Assembly: GCA_947172415.1 (NCBI GenBank)
Contig: OX359191.1
Location: 6,510,001 to 6,574,000 of the forward strand
DNA from: Chondrosia reniformis
Lineage: Eukaryota > Porifera > Demospongiae > Chondrillida > Chondrillidae
Length of the DNA: 64,000 nucleotides
Direction: 5' to 3'
Part shown: one piece after another, positions 1-11,416 of the stretch
How the letters are laid out: each line of letters starts with the position of its first letter
Position numbering within the stretch: position 1 is the stretch's first letter
Translations under genes and position numbers: made by a program
The notes under the pieces: generated by a model
The model's database searches: none
Told to the model about the DNA's origin: nothing
What the model saw: the letters and a program-made list of their open reading frames with translations, nothing else

Positions 1-44
1 TAGGAGTGTTGAATGTATACTCAATCCCTCCTTCTCTTGGTTAG

Positions 45-3000
45 GCAATGACAGTGGAAACACACAGGAGGAATTCAAAGAGTTTACCCAGGTTAGTATA
101 GTTGATAGTTACTAGACAAACAGTGCATTATTGGATACCGTGGGAAAACCCCATCTGCACTAAGTATATAATGATACCACTTAAGGTAAAGTTTATTCCC
201 AGGGTGTATATACTGTATGTAATATAGTGTATATACTGTACGTATGTAATATAGTGTATATATTGTATGTAGTATAGTGTATATACTGTACATAATATAG
301 TGTATATATTGTATGTAGTATAGTGTATATACTGTACATAATATAGTGTATATACTGCACATAATATAGTGTATATACTGCACATAATATAGTGTATATA
401 CTGCACATAATATACGTAGTGTATATACTGTATGTAATAAGCACAGGACTCATGATAGTTTTATGATCTGAATCTCCATTTAATTAGCATGTCTTTGCAA
501 GTATTCACTACATACAGTAGTCACATAATGTGGTTATCCCTAACTAAAGTAGCATATGTAAGCTGCTTTGAGGACCCATTTCTGATTATGCACTTACACA
601 AGACTTGTGACTCATTTCCATTCTCATTTTAGTGAAACAGATGGAAATGTAAACTGGGAGGAGACAACCTTTCTTAACTATCTTATGCATGGATTTGAAT
701 ACAATCTTACTTCAGCAATTGGTGAATCAGAAGCGGATCCCAAGAGCAAAAATACTTTAAAAGTTCATAATTCTGTCAGTCATGTGAGTGTTCAGTGACG
801 GTTATAGCTTGTCTATACAGAAGTCCTTACATATTATCTATAGTATACCTGTCAGGACTGCATAGAGGGGTGGGGCAGGGGAGGCATTCCCCCTAGATTG
901 ATTTTGGCCCCTAGAATTTTGGGAACCCCCTAAACTGCTTCAACACCCTCATACAATTGCCCCCCTTAAATATTGCAAATTTTCATTTTGCCCCCTCTGG
1001 CTCCAAGTTCTGCATGCAGCCCTATACAGTATTGCCTGCCTGTCTTATATTCAGTGCTAGTAACGGTATTCTCTTCCATACTTTAGAAGGTGTATCCAAG
1101 TGTTGCTAAGAGAAGGATGGATTTGAGAGGGGAGGAGACTAGTGTATCATATCCCGTGGTTTTATTCCAGATTGACAGCTATGCTGAGGTGATCTACATC
1201 GCTATATACATACCTATTACCAAACACTTATGCTGAGGTGATCTACATCACTATATACATACCTATTACCAAACACTTATGCTGAGGTGATCTACATCAC
1301 TATATACATACCTATTACCAAACACTTATGCTGAGGTGATCTACATCGCTATATACATACCTATTACCAAACACTTATGCTGAGGTGATCTACATCACTA
1401 TATACATACCTATTACCAAACACTTATGCTGAGGTGATCTACATCGCTATATACATACCTATTACCAAACACTTATGCTGAGGTGATCTACATCACTATA
1501 TACATACCTATTACCAAACACTTATGCTGAGGTGATCTACATCACTATATACATACCTATTACCAAACACTTATGCTGAGGTGATCTACATCGCTATATA
1601 CATACCTATTACCAAACACTTATGCTGAGGTGATCTACATCACTATATACATACCTATTACCAAACACTTATGCTGAGGTGATCTACATCGCTATATACA
1701 TACCTATTACCAAACACTTATGCTGAGGTGATCTACATCGCTATATACATACCTATTACCAAACACTTATGCTGAGGTGATCTACATCGCTATATACATA
1801 CCTATTACCAAACACTTATGCTGAGGTGATCTACATCGCTATATACATACCTATTACCAAACACTTATGCTGAGGTGATCTACATCGCTATATACATACC
1901 TATTACCAAACACTTATGCTGAGGTGATCTACATCGCTATATACATACCTATTACCAAACACTTATGCTGAGGTGATCTACATCGCTATATACATACCTA
2001 TTACCAAACACTTATGCTGAGGTGATCTACATCACTATATACATACCTATTACCAAACACTTATGCTGAGGTGATCTACATCACTATATACATACCTATT
2101 ACCAAACACTTATGCTGAGGTGATTTACATCACTATATACATACCTATTACCAAACACTTAAAATTTGCAGTAAAGGAAAATTTACCATATTAAGCATCT
2201 TCTTCTTAAGGTTTGCCTTAGGCAACCCCTATATATTTTTATTTTGTGATTCAGTTGTATGCTGCATGTTACAGATATTTACTTTAGAGTATTGCTAATG
2301 GGGGCATTCAGGAAGCTTAAATTAACTATATTGTTATTTATAATTTTGAGGATACTTATTAAAGGTTAAGAATTGTTAAGATTACAACTACATACATATG
2401 TATACGTATAATAGCCCAACAAAGTGGTCAAGTAATTGAGTGGAAGGCAACCCCACATTTTTAACTTGAATTACTTGTTTTGGTGCTGTATGTAATATCT
2501 AGTAGCTTCTGATACTTTAATTACACTTTTAGCTTAGTTGTGGTTTGATTATCACTACAAGTTACTAGTATATATATATATTCATGAATTGCTCTGCCTG
2601 ACAAATCACACAATATTTACTTGTCTACAACTGCTGAACCGTGTCTCCCCTAATCAGGATGACAGAGTGGATGGTTTTCCCTTTCTACGCCTCATCCAAT
2701 CAGATTGCTTACTCGTTTATGTTGTGTATATGATATACATCTGTAGGTATTCAAAGATATAGTAGCTACATCAGTTAATCAGGAGTATGCTATGGAACTT
2801 ACGGCTGTCAATATGGTTAGTTTGCAAGCAAGTTAGCAAAGTCTGTGAAGTTCATTTACTGTGTTAAACTCATTACTTGTTTATTTTAATGTATAGGAAC
2901 TCGGTATTGATATTGCACTATTCGGAGGGAAAGTCCCTTATCCAGTGGTGAAACGGGTACATGAGACTAAGGCTAAGGTATATATGTACTGTACATATGG

Positions 3001-4572
3001 AACTAATAGAGTGTATACAGTGTTATACCAACTTTTTTACTTTGTCACTAGACCAGATAGCTGTTTCTGGGAATTCCACCCTTCATCAATGACCATACCT
3101 TTTTTGTCTCTAATTCCTACATACTTGGTTGGCGTATTAGGTTATTGGTGCTAGTAGAGCTTGATTTTCAATAAAGTAGTTGTTACGTATATCTCTAATG
3201 ATCTGTTAGGGTCCGGTGTTTGAAGGGTTACGAAAGAGGCTGGGATCTCTGGTAAATAGACACGCCCCCTCCTACCAAGTGACACCATCTCAAATCCTAA
3301 GAATGACTAGTCCTGATAAGGTATGTATGTACATATGTACAGAGGACTTTCCCATTATTATTTAGCAAGCATTTCCTTAATCATCAGACCCTCCTACCCA
3401 TCTGCCCTCCTACTCATCAGCCCCTCCTACTCGTCAGCCCCTCCTACCCATCTGCCCCTCCTACTCATCTGCCCCTCCTACTCATCTGCCCCTCCTACTC
3501 ATCTGCCCCTCCTACTCATCTGCCCCTCCTACTCATCTGCCCCTCCTACTCATCCGCCCCTCCTACTCATCTGCCCCTCCTACTCATTCCACCTCCTCAA
3601 TCCATGCATATAGCCTAGTGTCTCTTAAATTAGTCCATAAATGTATGCTATGAAAAGGGGTCACTAAGTATATAGATCTGTGTATTATTCACTAGCATGG
3701 TTGTGCTGAGGTCGCTGTTACCTTGAGCAATCCCAAACCCATTGTGATGTCCAATCTCACTGCCACCATGGAGGACTCCGACAATGTAGAACTCACTTCA
3801 GATAAGTACAAGAACGAGGAATTACCTGTTGAACCTGGTCTAGCTCCCCTCAACGCACAGCTCATGAGTGTCGAGATGACTTGGGAGGCCATTATGCAGA
3901 GTGAGCCAATCATTATAATACATGCAGTGCAGTATTGTGTATAACCAGAGTATGTAAGAAGTGCAATTGTGTATCCTCACATGCCAACAGCATTTTATAA
4001 AATGATGTATTAACATGTCTCACTTAATATTCTTACGTAATGAAGTTTCTCTAGTGGAAAGTCTCCATAGCACATCTATAGAAAAGCCATAAGGTAGATT
4101 TTCTTTGATCATCTCTGTGGGCAAATTGTAAACTTTCAAAATTTGGGGGTGGGGGGGCATTTGTTCCCCCTAGGATTGATAGACTTTTGGGAACTCCCTA
4201 AACTGCTTTGAGACTCTCATACCATCCCTGTATATGTGTGTATATGCCATATCACACTACAGAAGTGGATGTGGGTATATAGTTCACTAGAGTATATGTC
4301 ACTCCTGTATATTATGCACCTTGCTATTTAACCACTTCTATCTACACATTTTCAAGATTTGCAATTTTTTAACTAAATATAGTGTCATCTCTACCTTTAT
4401 GTTCGCTTTTGAAATGTCTATATATACGTTATGAATATGTGTTAGTTCGTGTGGTTTAAAGTATGCATGTATTGATGTCCTGTCACTACTTAATTATTTC
4501 AGTGTCACTTGCTTGTGTTTGTCCACAGAACTGCTATATACAGACAAGAAGCCTGACTTGCCACATACTTGA
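45..4572 (+). CDS. 3' end of an unrecognised multi-exon gene (last 7 exons)
   Basis: Seven exons join in one open frame with consistent phases: 45-91, 633-783, 2783-2815, 2897-2977, 3210-3320, 3696-3900 and 4529-4572 (TGA at 4570-4572). All have AG acceptors and GT donors. The 5' part lies left of the window. The readable C-terminal portion is about 223 aa, soluble-looking, with no signal peptide or membrane helix. Recognisable stretches are NWEETTFLNYLMHGFEYNL (exon 2), ELGIDIALFGGKVPYPVVKR (exon 4) and LRKRLGSLVNRHAPSYQV (exon 5). Exon 3 is a 33-bp microexon (EYAMELTAVNM); it is the least certain exon, but it keeps frame. I do not recognise the family and assign no function. Introns carry a 49-bp minisatellite (1182-2161) and a 17-bp repeat. 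The exon chain is well supported; the identity is not. Confidence 0.62.
205..437. repeat. AT-rich tandem repeat
   Basis: About ten imperfect copies of a roughly 23-bp unit built on tatagtgtatatactgtaca, in the intron between the exons at 45-91 and 633-783. The tyrosine- and isoleucine-rich reading frames across it are a consequence of the repeat, not genes. Confidence 0.85.
862..1020. repeat. Dispersed repeat, copy A
   Basis: A G-rich then C-rich segment (ggggaggcattccccctag, then gggaaccccctaaactgctt). It is shared with 4139-4225, where gcatttgttccccctagg and gggaactccctaaactgctt occur in the same order. Two copies flanking one gene suggest a short interspersed element; no ORF. Confidence 0.5.
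1182..2161. repeat. 49-bp minisatellite, exactly 20 copies
   Basis: Twenty head-to-tail copies of a 49-bp unit beginning tgctgaggtgatctacatc. Start positions step by exactly 49 from 1182 to 2113, with no indels. The only recurrent variant is g or a after catc. Its order is G A A G A, G A A G A, then seven G, then three A, so the first ten units look like a duplicated five-unit block. The last unit also has gattta for gatcta. The array is in an intron of the 45-4572 gene. No coding potential. Confidence 0.97.
3388..3597. repeat. 17-bp tandem repeat in intron
   Basis: About twelve copies of cccctcctactcatctg, slightly variable at the left edge, between the exons ending 3320 and starting 3696. 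Because 17 is not a multiple of 3, all frames read a proline/serine/leucine-rich repeat, which creates a spurious ORF. Confidence 0.92.
4139..4225. repeat. Dispersed repeat, copy B
   Basis: Partner of 862-1020 in the same orientation, including a G-run and gggaactccctaaactgctt. It lies in the last intron of the upstream gene. No ORF. Confidence 0.5.
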
Positions 4573-5039
4573 GAGAGAATTTCTTTATCAGACAATTTAT
4601 CATAACTTGTATGTACAGTACACACCGAGTGACTTAGTAGTTCTTATTACTGCTGAGGTGTACAATGTGTAAAAATATAGTACCTCTTTGATATGATTTA
4701 CTTAATTTTGCTACCAATTACTGCTTCTGTATAACAATATATAATTAATGCGCCCAGGCAGTCGGGCTATGTACCTGGGTGGACGGTCTAAGTGGCAATG
4801 GTTTATATGTGTCCAGGTATAGCCCTGTGCCTCTTAACCAGAACTGGTTGGCATTTATCTACACCTTAATGTATGTACATGCATGGGTACTTTAATAATA
4901 ATAATTATAATAATAATAATAATAATATATAATATAATCTACATAATATGTGGTTGATATAATATTAATATATGTACCTACTAGATAAAATGAGTTCAAA
5001 ACCAAGTAATTGGTAGTCTATGAGTATAATATATCTGTG
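4573..5039. other. Intergenic, convergent gene ends
   Basis: Non-coding space between the plus-strand gene ending at 4572 and KMO copy 1 ending at 5040 on the minus strand. It holds a GC-richer patch at about 4749-4850 (cccaggcagtcgggctatg) with no tRNA fold I can draw, and an AAT microsatellite at about 4892-4940. Confidence 0.6.
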
Positions 5040-6515
5040 TCACAGCTTTTCAATAATCAATCTAATGGAATAGTGAGGTATTTTCAACCATTTTGGCCAA
5101 ATTTTATACAAACAAATGGCTGCCAAGGCAACTGTAGAAATGCCAAGAAATGTTAACCCTCTGGAAACAAGTCTGTTTTGCCAAGCGTTCCACTTCACTG
5201 TCTGGTTGTAGGACAGCCTCGTAAAGGCAACCATTGTGTAGAGAGGAATAAACGTACGAGGCATCACAAAATGGAAGAAATTATCAATCTTCTTTTTCAG
5301 TAGAAACCAAGGGTGATTTACATGGGAACGCATTTCATAGTAGTTGTACAAGGCCAGATCACAAATGGCATGCGCATCTTGAACTCTCTTCAGTGAGTAC
5401 TCTTGTGCAGCCTTGCTGCAATCTCCTCCAAATTGATCCATCAATTCTGAAAACACAAGACAATCTTCAAATCCACAATTCATACCTTGTCCATAAAATG
5501 GCACCATTGCATGTGCAGCATCACCTAGCAACAGACATTTACCCTCCAGGTGGTGTGGAGCACACTTTACAGACATAAAATTTCCAATTGGATTTTTGAA
5601 GAAATCTTGTACCAGTAGCTCCTCTCCAATTTTAGGGATTGAATCGGGAAAATTCTGTCTAAAAAACTGGAGTACATCTTCCTCCGTTTCAATGGATCTA
5701 AAGATGCGATATGGCATAAACAGGGTGACAGTGAAGGAGCAATCCTTGTTCGGCAAAGCTATCATCATGAACTCCTCTTTGGCCCAAATGTGGAGATAAT
5801 TTGGTTTCATTGCATACTCCCCCGTCTCAGTTGCCGGCATGGTTAGTTCCTTGTAGCCGTGATCAATGTACTCCTGCTGGTAGTTTAGTCTGGAGACTCG
5901 CATCACTTGTCTTCTAACCGTGGAATAGGAGCCATCGCACCCAAATATAAATTCATGCTTCACTGTCACTCCCTCCGAAGACTGTGGATTAGAAAATGTC
6001 AGCTCCATCTGATCAAAATCTATTCTTGTCAATTTGTGTTCAAAGTGAAGCGTTACATTAGGCTGGTTTTCAGCTACAGTCAAAAGCATTTCGTTGAGTT
6101 TCCTTCTATCAATGGAATTAATGGCCTCTCCTTTGGTCCCATATGGGATGACATAATTGGGCTTACCCTGTGGGTGGATCATACGACCGTGCATGGGAAT
6201 TGCTATCTTCATAGCTTCTTCGTCAATATTTACTCTTCGAAGGGCCTGTATGCCTCTGAACGAGAGAGCAAGATTAATACTTCTGCCAGCAGCCTGACCT
6301 AAAGTAAAATGTGAATCAATTATATCGTATCTGGTCCACTGACCTACTTCGTTATCACATATAAGCAACTACTTACCTGTTTTCCTCATGTCCGACCTGC
6401 TCTCGTACAAATGAACCTCATAACCTCTTTCAGCCATATAAACTGCTTGTAACGCACCCACAAGACCACCGCCAATTATACCAATCGACTCTGTATCTCT
6501 CCTATGGTCGGCCAT
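5040..6515 (-). CDS. KMO: Kynurenine 3-monooxygenase, copy 1
   Basis: Two exons, 6377-6515 and 5040-6298, join in phase 1 to give 465 aa, close to the usual length of animal KMO. This FAD- and NADPH-dependent enzyme hydroxylates kynurenine to 3-hydroxykynurenine at the mitochondrial outer membrane. The N-terminus carries the Rossmann FAD motif IGIIGGGLVGALQA (about residues 11-24). GRSINLALSFRG follows at about 51-62, GCDGSYSTVRRQ near 165, and the second FAD motif LLGDAAHAMVPFYGQGMN near 303-320. The C-terminus has a hydrophobic stretch (FLGISTVALAAICLY) fitting the membrane anchor of animal KMO. The start is the ATG at 6513-6515, just before the FAD motif. No frame damage is seen. A second copy lies inverted about 2 kb away (8295-9748) and shares near-identical blocks. 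Confidence 0.95.
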
Positions 6516-6853
6516 TTTGATTAGCTAATACTGATATAATACATTTTTCATTGGGGGCGTGGCTTATAGTTATCAGCCAAGATACTTAATTGTAAATGAA
6601 TAATTTTACCACAATAATAAAAGCACACAACATATTATATATATCAAGGTTTTGTACAAAGAATTAGGTTATATTGAGTTACATTTACAGACAACAAAAA
6701 GTGTTTTTTTCTTTTTCACCTTTAATGTCACACTGGCACTCTTTCCACACACATGTACAGTGAATGCTAGCTTGTTGGCTTATCAAAAGACCGTTCTCTC
6801 ACACATGTAGTCCTATGGTGCTGTGCATATAGCCTATTTGAATGTGATTCTCC
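6516..6853. other. Intergenic between KMO copy 1 and orphan gene
   Basis: No coding signal. Upstream of KMO copy 1 and downstream of the minus-strand orphan gene, so it should hold the KMO promoter and the orphan gene's 3' end. No clear element seen. Confidence 0.5.
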
Positions 6854-7903
6854 TTATGCATCATCTGGTGGAGCTCCCAGCTTGAGGAGGTATTTTCTTC
6901 CCTTCTTGGTTGGTATAAAAACTCTAAAAAACCAAGTGCAACCCTTTTTGGGTTTTTTATCCTCTTTTGGAGTAACTTCACCATTCTCCTCACGATCACC
7001 TTCTGAAGCAGTTGAAAGATCCGTATTACTTAGCATGTCTTCTTCCGGCATTTCATCAGACCAGCATATTTTTGGCCTAACAGCTGACTTGGCCTTATTA
7101 GAATCTTCAGATATAATTGGTAGCATAAAATTAGGGAGTACTGAGTGTCCCTCTTCTATAATAACACTGGCACTTCCTCTCACATTTGGCATTGGTAAGT
7201 CACAGGAGCTTAGAGATTGTAGAGAAATATCATCGCCAAACAACCGCCTTGAAGGTTCGCCAACTAGTGTTTTGCAATTTCCTTGGTAATAATTAGGTGT
7301 GCTATACGAACCACCTATATTTCCCATGCTAATTCCACTGCTTTCGCTCGAGTAGTAGTCCATCCTGCGGCTAGTGGTGTGCAGTGTCTTGAGGTCTTCA
7401 GTAGATGAATAAGGCTGCACAAATACAACACCGCTATCCAGCAAGTCTATTTTTGAGGTTTCTACGCCGCACTCCTGCTCTTCCTCCAAACTGTAGTCAT
7501 CCAAAGACGCCCAGCTGCTGCTAGGAGAAATTGACGTCGATTCGACTACCCGATCAACGATTGGCGCTCGCCAATTTCGGGGATAAACATTATCTTCTTC
7601 CATTTGCCAAAAGCTGGGAATATCAAGAAGCGTCCTCCTTGAAGAGGGTACATTTGGAGTTCCACAGGGATGACTATCGACCTGCCAGTTCCATCTGTCC
7701 GATTCGTCCCACGAACTGGCTCCATTAGGTATGAGGACCATCTTCCGTTTCTGTTGTTCTGGTACTGCCAGATCACGTAGCAGATCCGAGACAAGTTTTG
7801 GTGGAGCATCGTGCTTTTTTAGAGGATCTTTCCTTAAATTCTTTATCCACTTTTTGAACCGAAGTCTTTGGATCCTCGATCGAAGTTTTTCAGACACTTT
7901 CAT
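6854..7903 (-). CDS. Orphan single-exon protein, basic head and Ser/acidic body
   Basis: An uninterrupted 349-codon frame from the ATG at 7901-7903 to the stop at 6854. A longer frame to 7918 would need a TTG start, so I prefer this ATG. The N-terminus is strongly basic (KLRSRIQRLRFKKWIKNLRK). The middle is rich in Ser and acidic residues (YSLEEEQEC; YYSSESSGISM) and is probably disordered. The C-terminus has a basic/aromatic patch (KKGCTWFFRVFIPTKKGRK). No signal peptide, transmembrane helix or enzyme motif. Length and sustained coding character argue for a real gene. I do not recognise the family. It sits between the two KMO copies in the orientation of copy 1 and has no visible link to kynurenine metabolism. 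Confidence 0.75.
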   Translation of the reverse strand: MKVSEKLRSRIQRLRFKKWIKNLRKDPLKKHDAPPKLVSDLLRDLAVPEQQKRKMVLIPNGASSWDESDRWNWQVDSHPCGTPNVPSSRRTLLDIPSFWQMEEDNVYPRNWRAPIVDRVVESTSISPSSSWASLDDYSLEEEQECGVETSKIDLLDSGVVFVQPYSSTEDLKTLHTTSRRMDYYSSESSGISMGNIGGSYSTPNYYQGNCKTLVGEPSRRLFGDDISLQSLSSCDLPMPNVRGSASVIIEEGHSVLPNFMLPIISEDSNKAKSAVRPKICWSDEMPEEDMLSNTDLSTASEGDREENGEVTPKEDKKPKKGCTWFFRVFIPTKKGRKYLLKLGAPPDDA

Positions 7904-8294
7904 CCTGGTAAATTTCAAACTTTTAACAGAGCAAACTTTTACACTGTCACTCTCAAGGTTGCCTTACAGCATAATGAAGTGGTTGCTATGTACAGGGCTT
8001 AAGTAGTCATTTGAATATCGAAGGGCCAATAAAATTACCTCATTTTAACTTTTAAAATTTAACCAATAAAGTTGCGTAGAATTTTTTTAAATATTCGTTC
8101 AAATTCTTAGATCTGGTTCACAGTATTATAGGTACTATAGAAATTTGCAGATAAAGTTTTTCGTCAGCGTATGCCGATCAGGAGTATGAAAAATGGCCGC
8201 ACGTCTTTATAATGAAGCCCAAGAATCTGATTCTAGACAGACTATAAAAAAACGTGGTGTAACTCGAGAAGAGCTGGAGGTCACGTAATTCAAA

Positions 8295-9748
8295 ATGGCT
8301 GCTGGTGGTGAGAGAAAATCGATGGCTATAAGGTCTGGTGGGTAGTCTTCACGCAATGTTCATGGCAAGAAAGGGGTTTGAAGTCCACTTGTATGAAAGT
8401 AGAAGTGATATTACGAAGATCGGTATGAATTTAGAACAACCGCTTATTTTAATTTTGTAATCGCTGAATTCATAAAATTCGTTACTTAGTGAACTGTTAT
8501 TTCTCTTTAGAAAAAGGTGATAGTAGGAGCATCAACCTAACACTGGCTTATAGGGGAATACAAGCACTCAGAGTTCTTGGACTTGATGAGGAAGTTATGA
8601 AACAGGCCATACCTTTTTATGGTCGTATGATCCACCCACAGGGTAAGCCCAATTATGTCATCCCGTACGGGACCAAAGGAGAGGCCATTAATTCCATTGA
8701 TAGAAGGAAACTGAACGAAATGCTTTTGACTGTAGCTGAAAACCAGCCTAATGTAACGCTTCACTTTGAATACAAATTGACAAGAATAGATTTTGATCAG
8801 ATGGAGCTGACATTTTCTAATCCACAGTCTTCGGAGGGAGTGACAGTGAAGCATGACTTTATATTTGGGTGTGATGGCTCCTATTCCACGGTTAGAAGAC
8901 AAGTGATGCGAGTCTCCAGACTAAACTACCAGCAGGAGTACATTGATCACGGCTACAAGGAACTAACCATGCCGGCAACTGAGACAGGGGAGTATGCAAT
9001 GAAACCAAATTATCTCCACATTTGGGCCAAAGAGGAGTTCATGATGATAGCTTTCCCAAATCTTGACCACTCCTTTACAGTAACACTCTATATGCCTTAT
9101 GCTATATATAACCAGATTAATACCCATGAAGAAATCCTCAGCTTCTTTCAGGATAATTTTGTAGATGCCGTAACTAAAATAGGAGAAAAGCAACTGGTTA
9201 AGGATTTTTTGCAAAATCCAATTGGAAATTTTATGTCTGTAAAGTGTACTCCACATCACCTGGAGGGTAAATGTCTGTTGCTAGGTGATGCTGCACATGC
9301 AATGGTGCCATTTTATGGACAAGGTATGAATTGTGGATTTGAAGATTGTCTTGTGTTTTCAGAATTGATAGATCAATTTGGAGGAGATTGCAGCAAGGCT
9401 GCACAAGAGTACTCACTGAAGAGAGTTCAAGATGCGCATGCCATTTGTGATCTCAGTATGGCTAATTACATAGAAATGCGTTCCCATGTTAACCAAAGAA
9501 GTTTTTTATTTATGAAAAAAATGGAGAATCTTCTCAATATCTGGATGCCTCATACCTTTATGTCTCTACATTCAATGGTTTCTTTTACAAGAATCCCTTA
9601 CAAGCAGACAATATTATGGAATGTCTGGCAACAAAGAGTAATAACAAGAGGCATGAAAATTCTCGGTATCTCTACCTTAGTGATTATAGCTTTGTCTTTG
9701 TACAAGCACTGCCCCCATTTCTTTTCAATGCCATTTTATTCTATCTAG
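8295..9748 (+). CDS. KMO: Kynurenine 3-monooxygenase, copy 2, first exon apparently damaged
   Basis: Exon 2 (8511-9748) is intact and encodes most of KMO: RSINLTLAYRG, GCDGSYSTVRRQ, LLGDAAHAMVPFYGQGMN and a hydrophobic C-terminus. Exon 1 (8295-8422) is clear downstream: from 8332 it reads GLVGSLHAMFMARKGFEVHL and splices in phase 1 like copy 1. From the likely ATG at 8295 the frame reads MAAGGERKSMAI and then shifts at 8330/8331. Compared with copy 1 about eight bases are missing, exactly where the first glycines of the FAD-binding GxGxxG should be. An alternative that keeps frame is a 25-nt intron (8308-8332) after MAAG, but this drops the first beta strand. The copy is therefore a recent pseudogene, an allele or assembly error, or an unusual splice form. 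Family identity is certain; intactness is doubtful. Confidence 0.8.
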
Positions 9749-10266
9749 CTATAGTAGGAGTTGAGGAGTGAATGTTTGCATGACCTAGCATAATGGTAAT
9801 AACTTTTTATTAACTTTCTCTTAGTTTTAATTTAAGTAACTTTGTGTGTATTGGTTAAGATATTTATGTGCCTTGATGCTTCAGTTAATGCTTGTATTGT
9901 ATATAAATGGAACTTCACTTGTCTTAATTAATGAAATCAGCAAAGATTGGGATTTACTGTATACGTTATACAAATCATATATACGTGTATGTATTCAATC
10001 CACTTATATATACAGTAATTATAGGTTTGTTTATATACATTATAATTAATAATAACTCTATTAGTATAATATTATACAATGTAGTACTGTACATATAATA
10101 GTAAGTGCATGCTGTACATGTGTATATATGTTTAATATAGTTAATGGTCTGGTGTTTACATAATGGAATAATACTACATACTTGTTCATTATTATATAAG
10201 AGAGTTTAGTAGTGCTCTCTAAGTAGGGATATATTTCTAAACGTTTCGTGCTTAAATAAGTGGTAC
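9749..10266. other. Intergenic, AT-rich
   Basis: No coding signal. At 10198-10230 there is agagagtttagtagtgctct followed by ctaagtaggga, resembling the end of the foldback MITEs at 24639 and 42470, so a MITE remnant is likely. Confidence 0.5.
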
Positions 10267-11416
10267 CTATATATTATAGTGGACATTAGATGATCTGGAT
10301 GAAGTGTAACAGCACCAGCATATCTTTCTCTTGATTGCTCTGCGAACAGGTGGAAAATAGACTAAGATTAGAACCAGTGAAGGAATCAGGGAAAGGTGAA
10401 CTAGAATGTTAGCCAGTCTTAACAGTACTTCATCCATTAGTATGTTCTCATTCCGAGGTGTAAAAATGGATATCAGAACAGGAATGACAAAGCTTGTAAA
10501 GCACAATATATTTCCCACCATAAGAAAGAGTGCAAACTTGATTAATGTCTTGTTGACAGTGATGATGTCTGTCAGAGAGTGGGCATCTAGATTGCAACAA
10601 GACACAATGGGTAGAATGATGGTAATTAGGAGCGGAATAGCACCAAACAGGACCACTTCACACCCGATATAAATGTAGCTGTTCATTCCAACTGGGTAAG
10701 GTCTGCAAGATACTCTGTCAACGTAATCTACCCCTGCTGTGATCCCAAAGAACAATGGTAGATTTGTGGAGAATACTACTACCCACAACAAAATGGAGCA
10801 AGCAGCTGTAGCCCTAATGCCTCTAGATCTGGCTGTACCATACTTGATAAATATGGTGGTCGTCATAGCAAAGAATGCCATAAATACAAACCTATATATA
10901 TACCAAACAGGGATATGGAAATGCATATATATATATGTACACAATGTCATGCAGAATTTAGCGTATATTACGTACATCTTGCATGGTTCTTAATATATAT
11001 TTATATATAAAATAATTATACGTGTATATGTTGTTTCCATATGTATATGATGTATATGAAAATTATTATGTGTACCTGGCAGATCCACCAACTGCAACAA
11101 TGTAAATTATAAATCTACAACCTATCAGCACCGGATGACGGATGTCTTTTTGAAACCAGAGAACAATGGTAGCAAGGTGATCCATTCCAAAACCAAGACC
11201 AACAAGTAAACAAGAAGACGGTATATTTGCCAGGACAATTCGCACAACATGGTTGAGCCGCTGAAGCTTTATTATTGTTATCAAGAGCATGAAATGAAGC
11301 AACAATAATGGAATCAGCACACAAACCAGCATGGCCACCTTGTATGATATATAGGCAATGCCTCTTTCTCCTGTAAGCACACTATCATTACTGGAACAGT
11401 TTGACAGATTCTCCAT
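10267..11416 (-). CDS. Divergent 7TM receptor A (two exons)
   Basis: Exons 11076-11416 and 10267-10891 join in phase 2 to give 321 aa. The start is the ATG at 11414-11416 (MENLSNCSSNDS); the frame upstream opens only with TTG. Seven hydrophobic segments are visible: TM1 VAMLVCVLIPLLLLHFMLLI, TM2 around IVLANIPSSCLLVGLGF, TM3 split by the intron at VGGSAR/FVFMAF, and TM7 around LSLIPSLVLILVYFPPVRRA. An N-terminal NCSS is a possible glycosylation site. A Cys in the TM3 entry (GCRF) and one in the second extracellular loop (VSCRPY) could form the usual disulfide. DRY and NPxxY are absent. It is more distant from receptors B-H, which lack the intron, and may be the older member of the cluster. 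Ligand unknown. Confidence 0.82.

Noticed and set aside
1182..2161. Possible CRISPR-like array
   Set aside because: Units are contiguous 49-bp tandem copies without unique spacers, in an intron of a eukaryotic gene.
3323..3613. Pro/Ser/Leu-rich ORF
   Set aside because: Produced by the 17-bp tandem repeat inside an intron.
4747..4870. Possible tRNA or tRNA-derived SINE
   Set aside because: GC-richer than its surroundings, but no cloverleaf, anticodon arm or A/B boxes could be placed.
5907..6302. 131-aa plus-strand ORF opposite KMO copy 1 (and its twin at 8537-8902 minus)
   Set aside because: Antisense shadow of a strongly conserved KMO exon; it appears in both copies because KMO itself is conserved.
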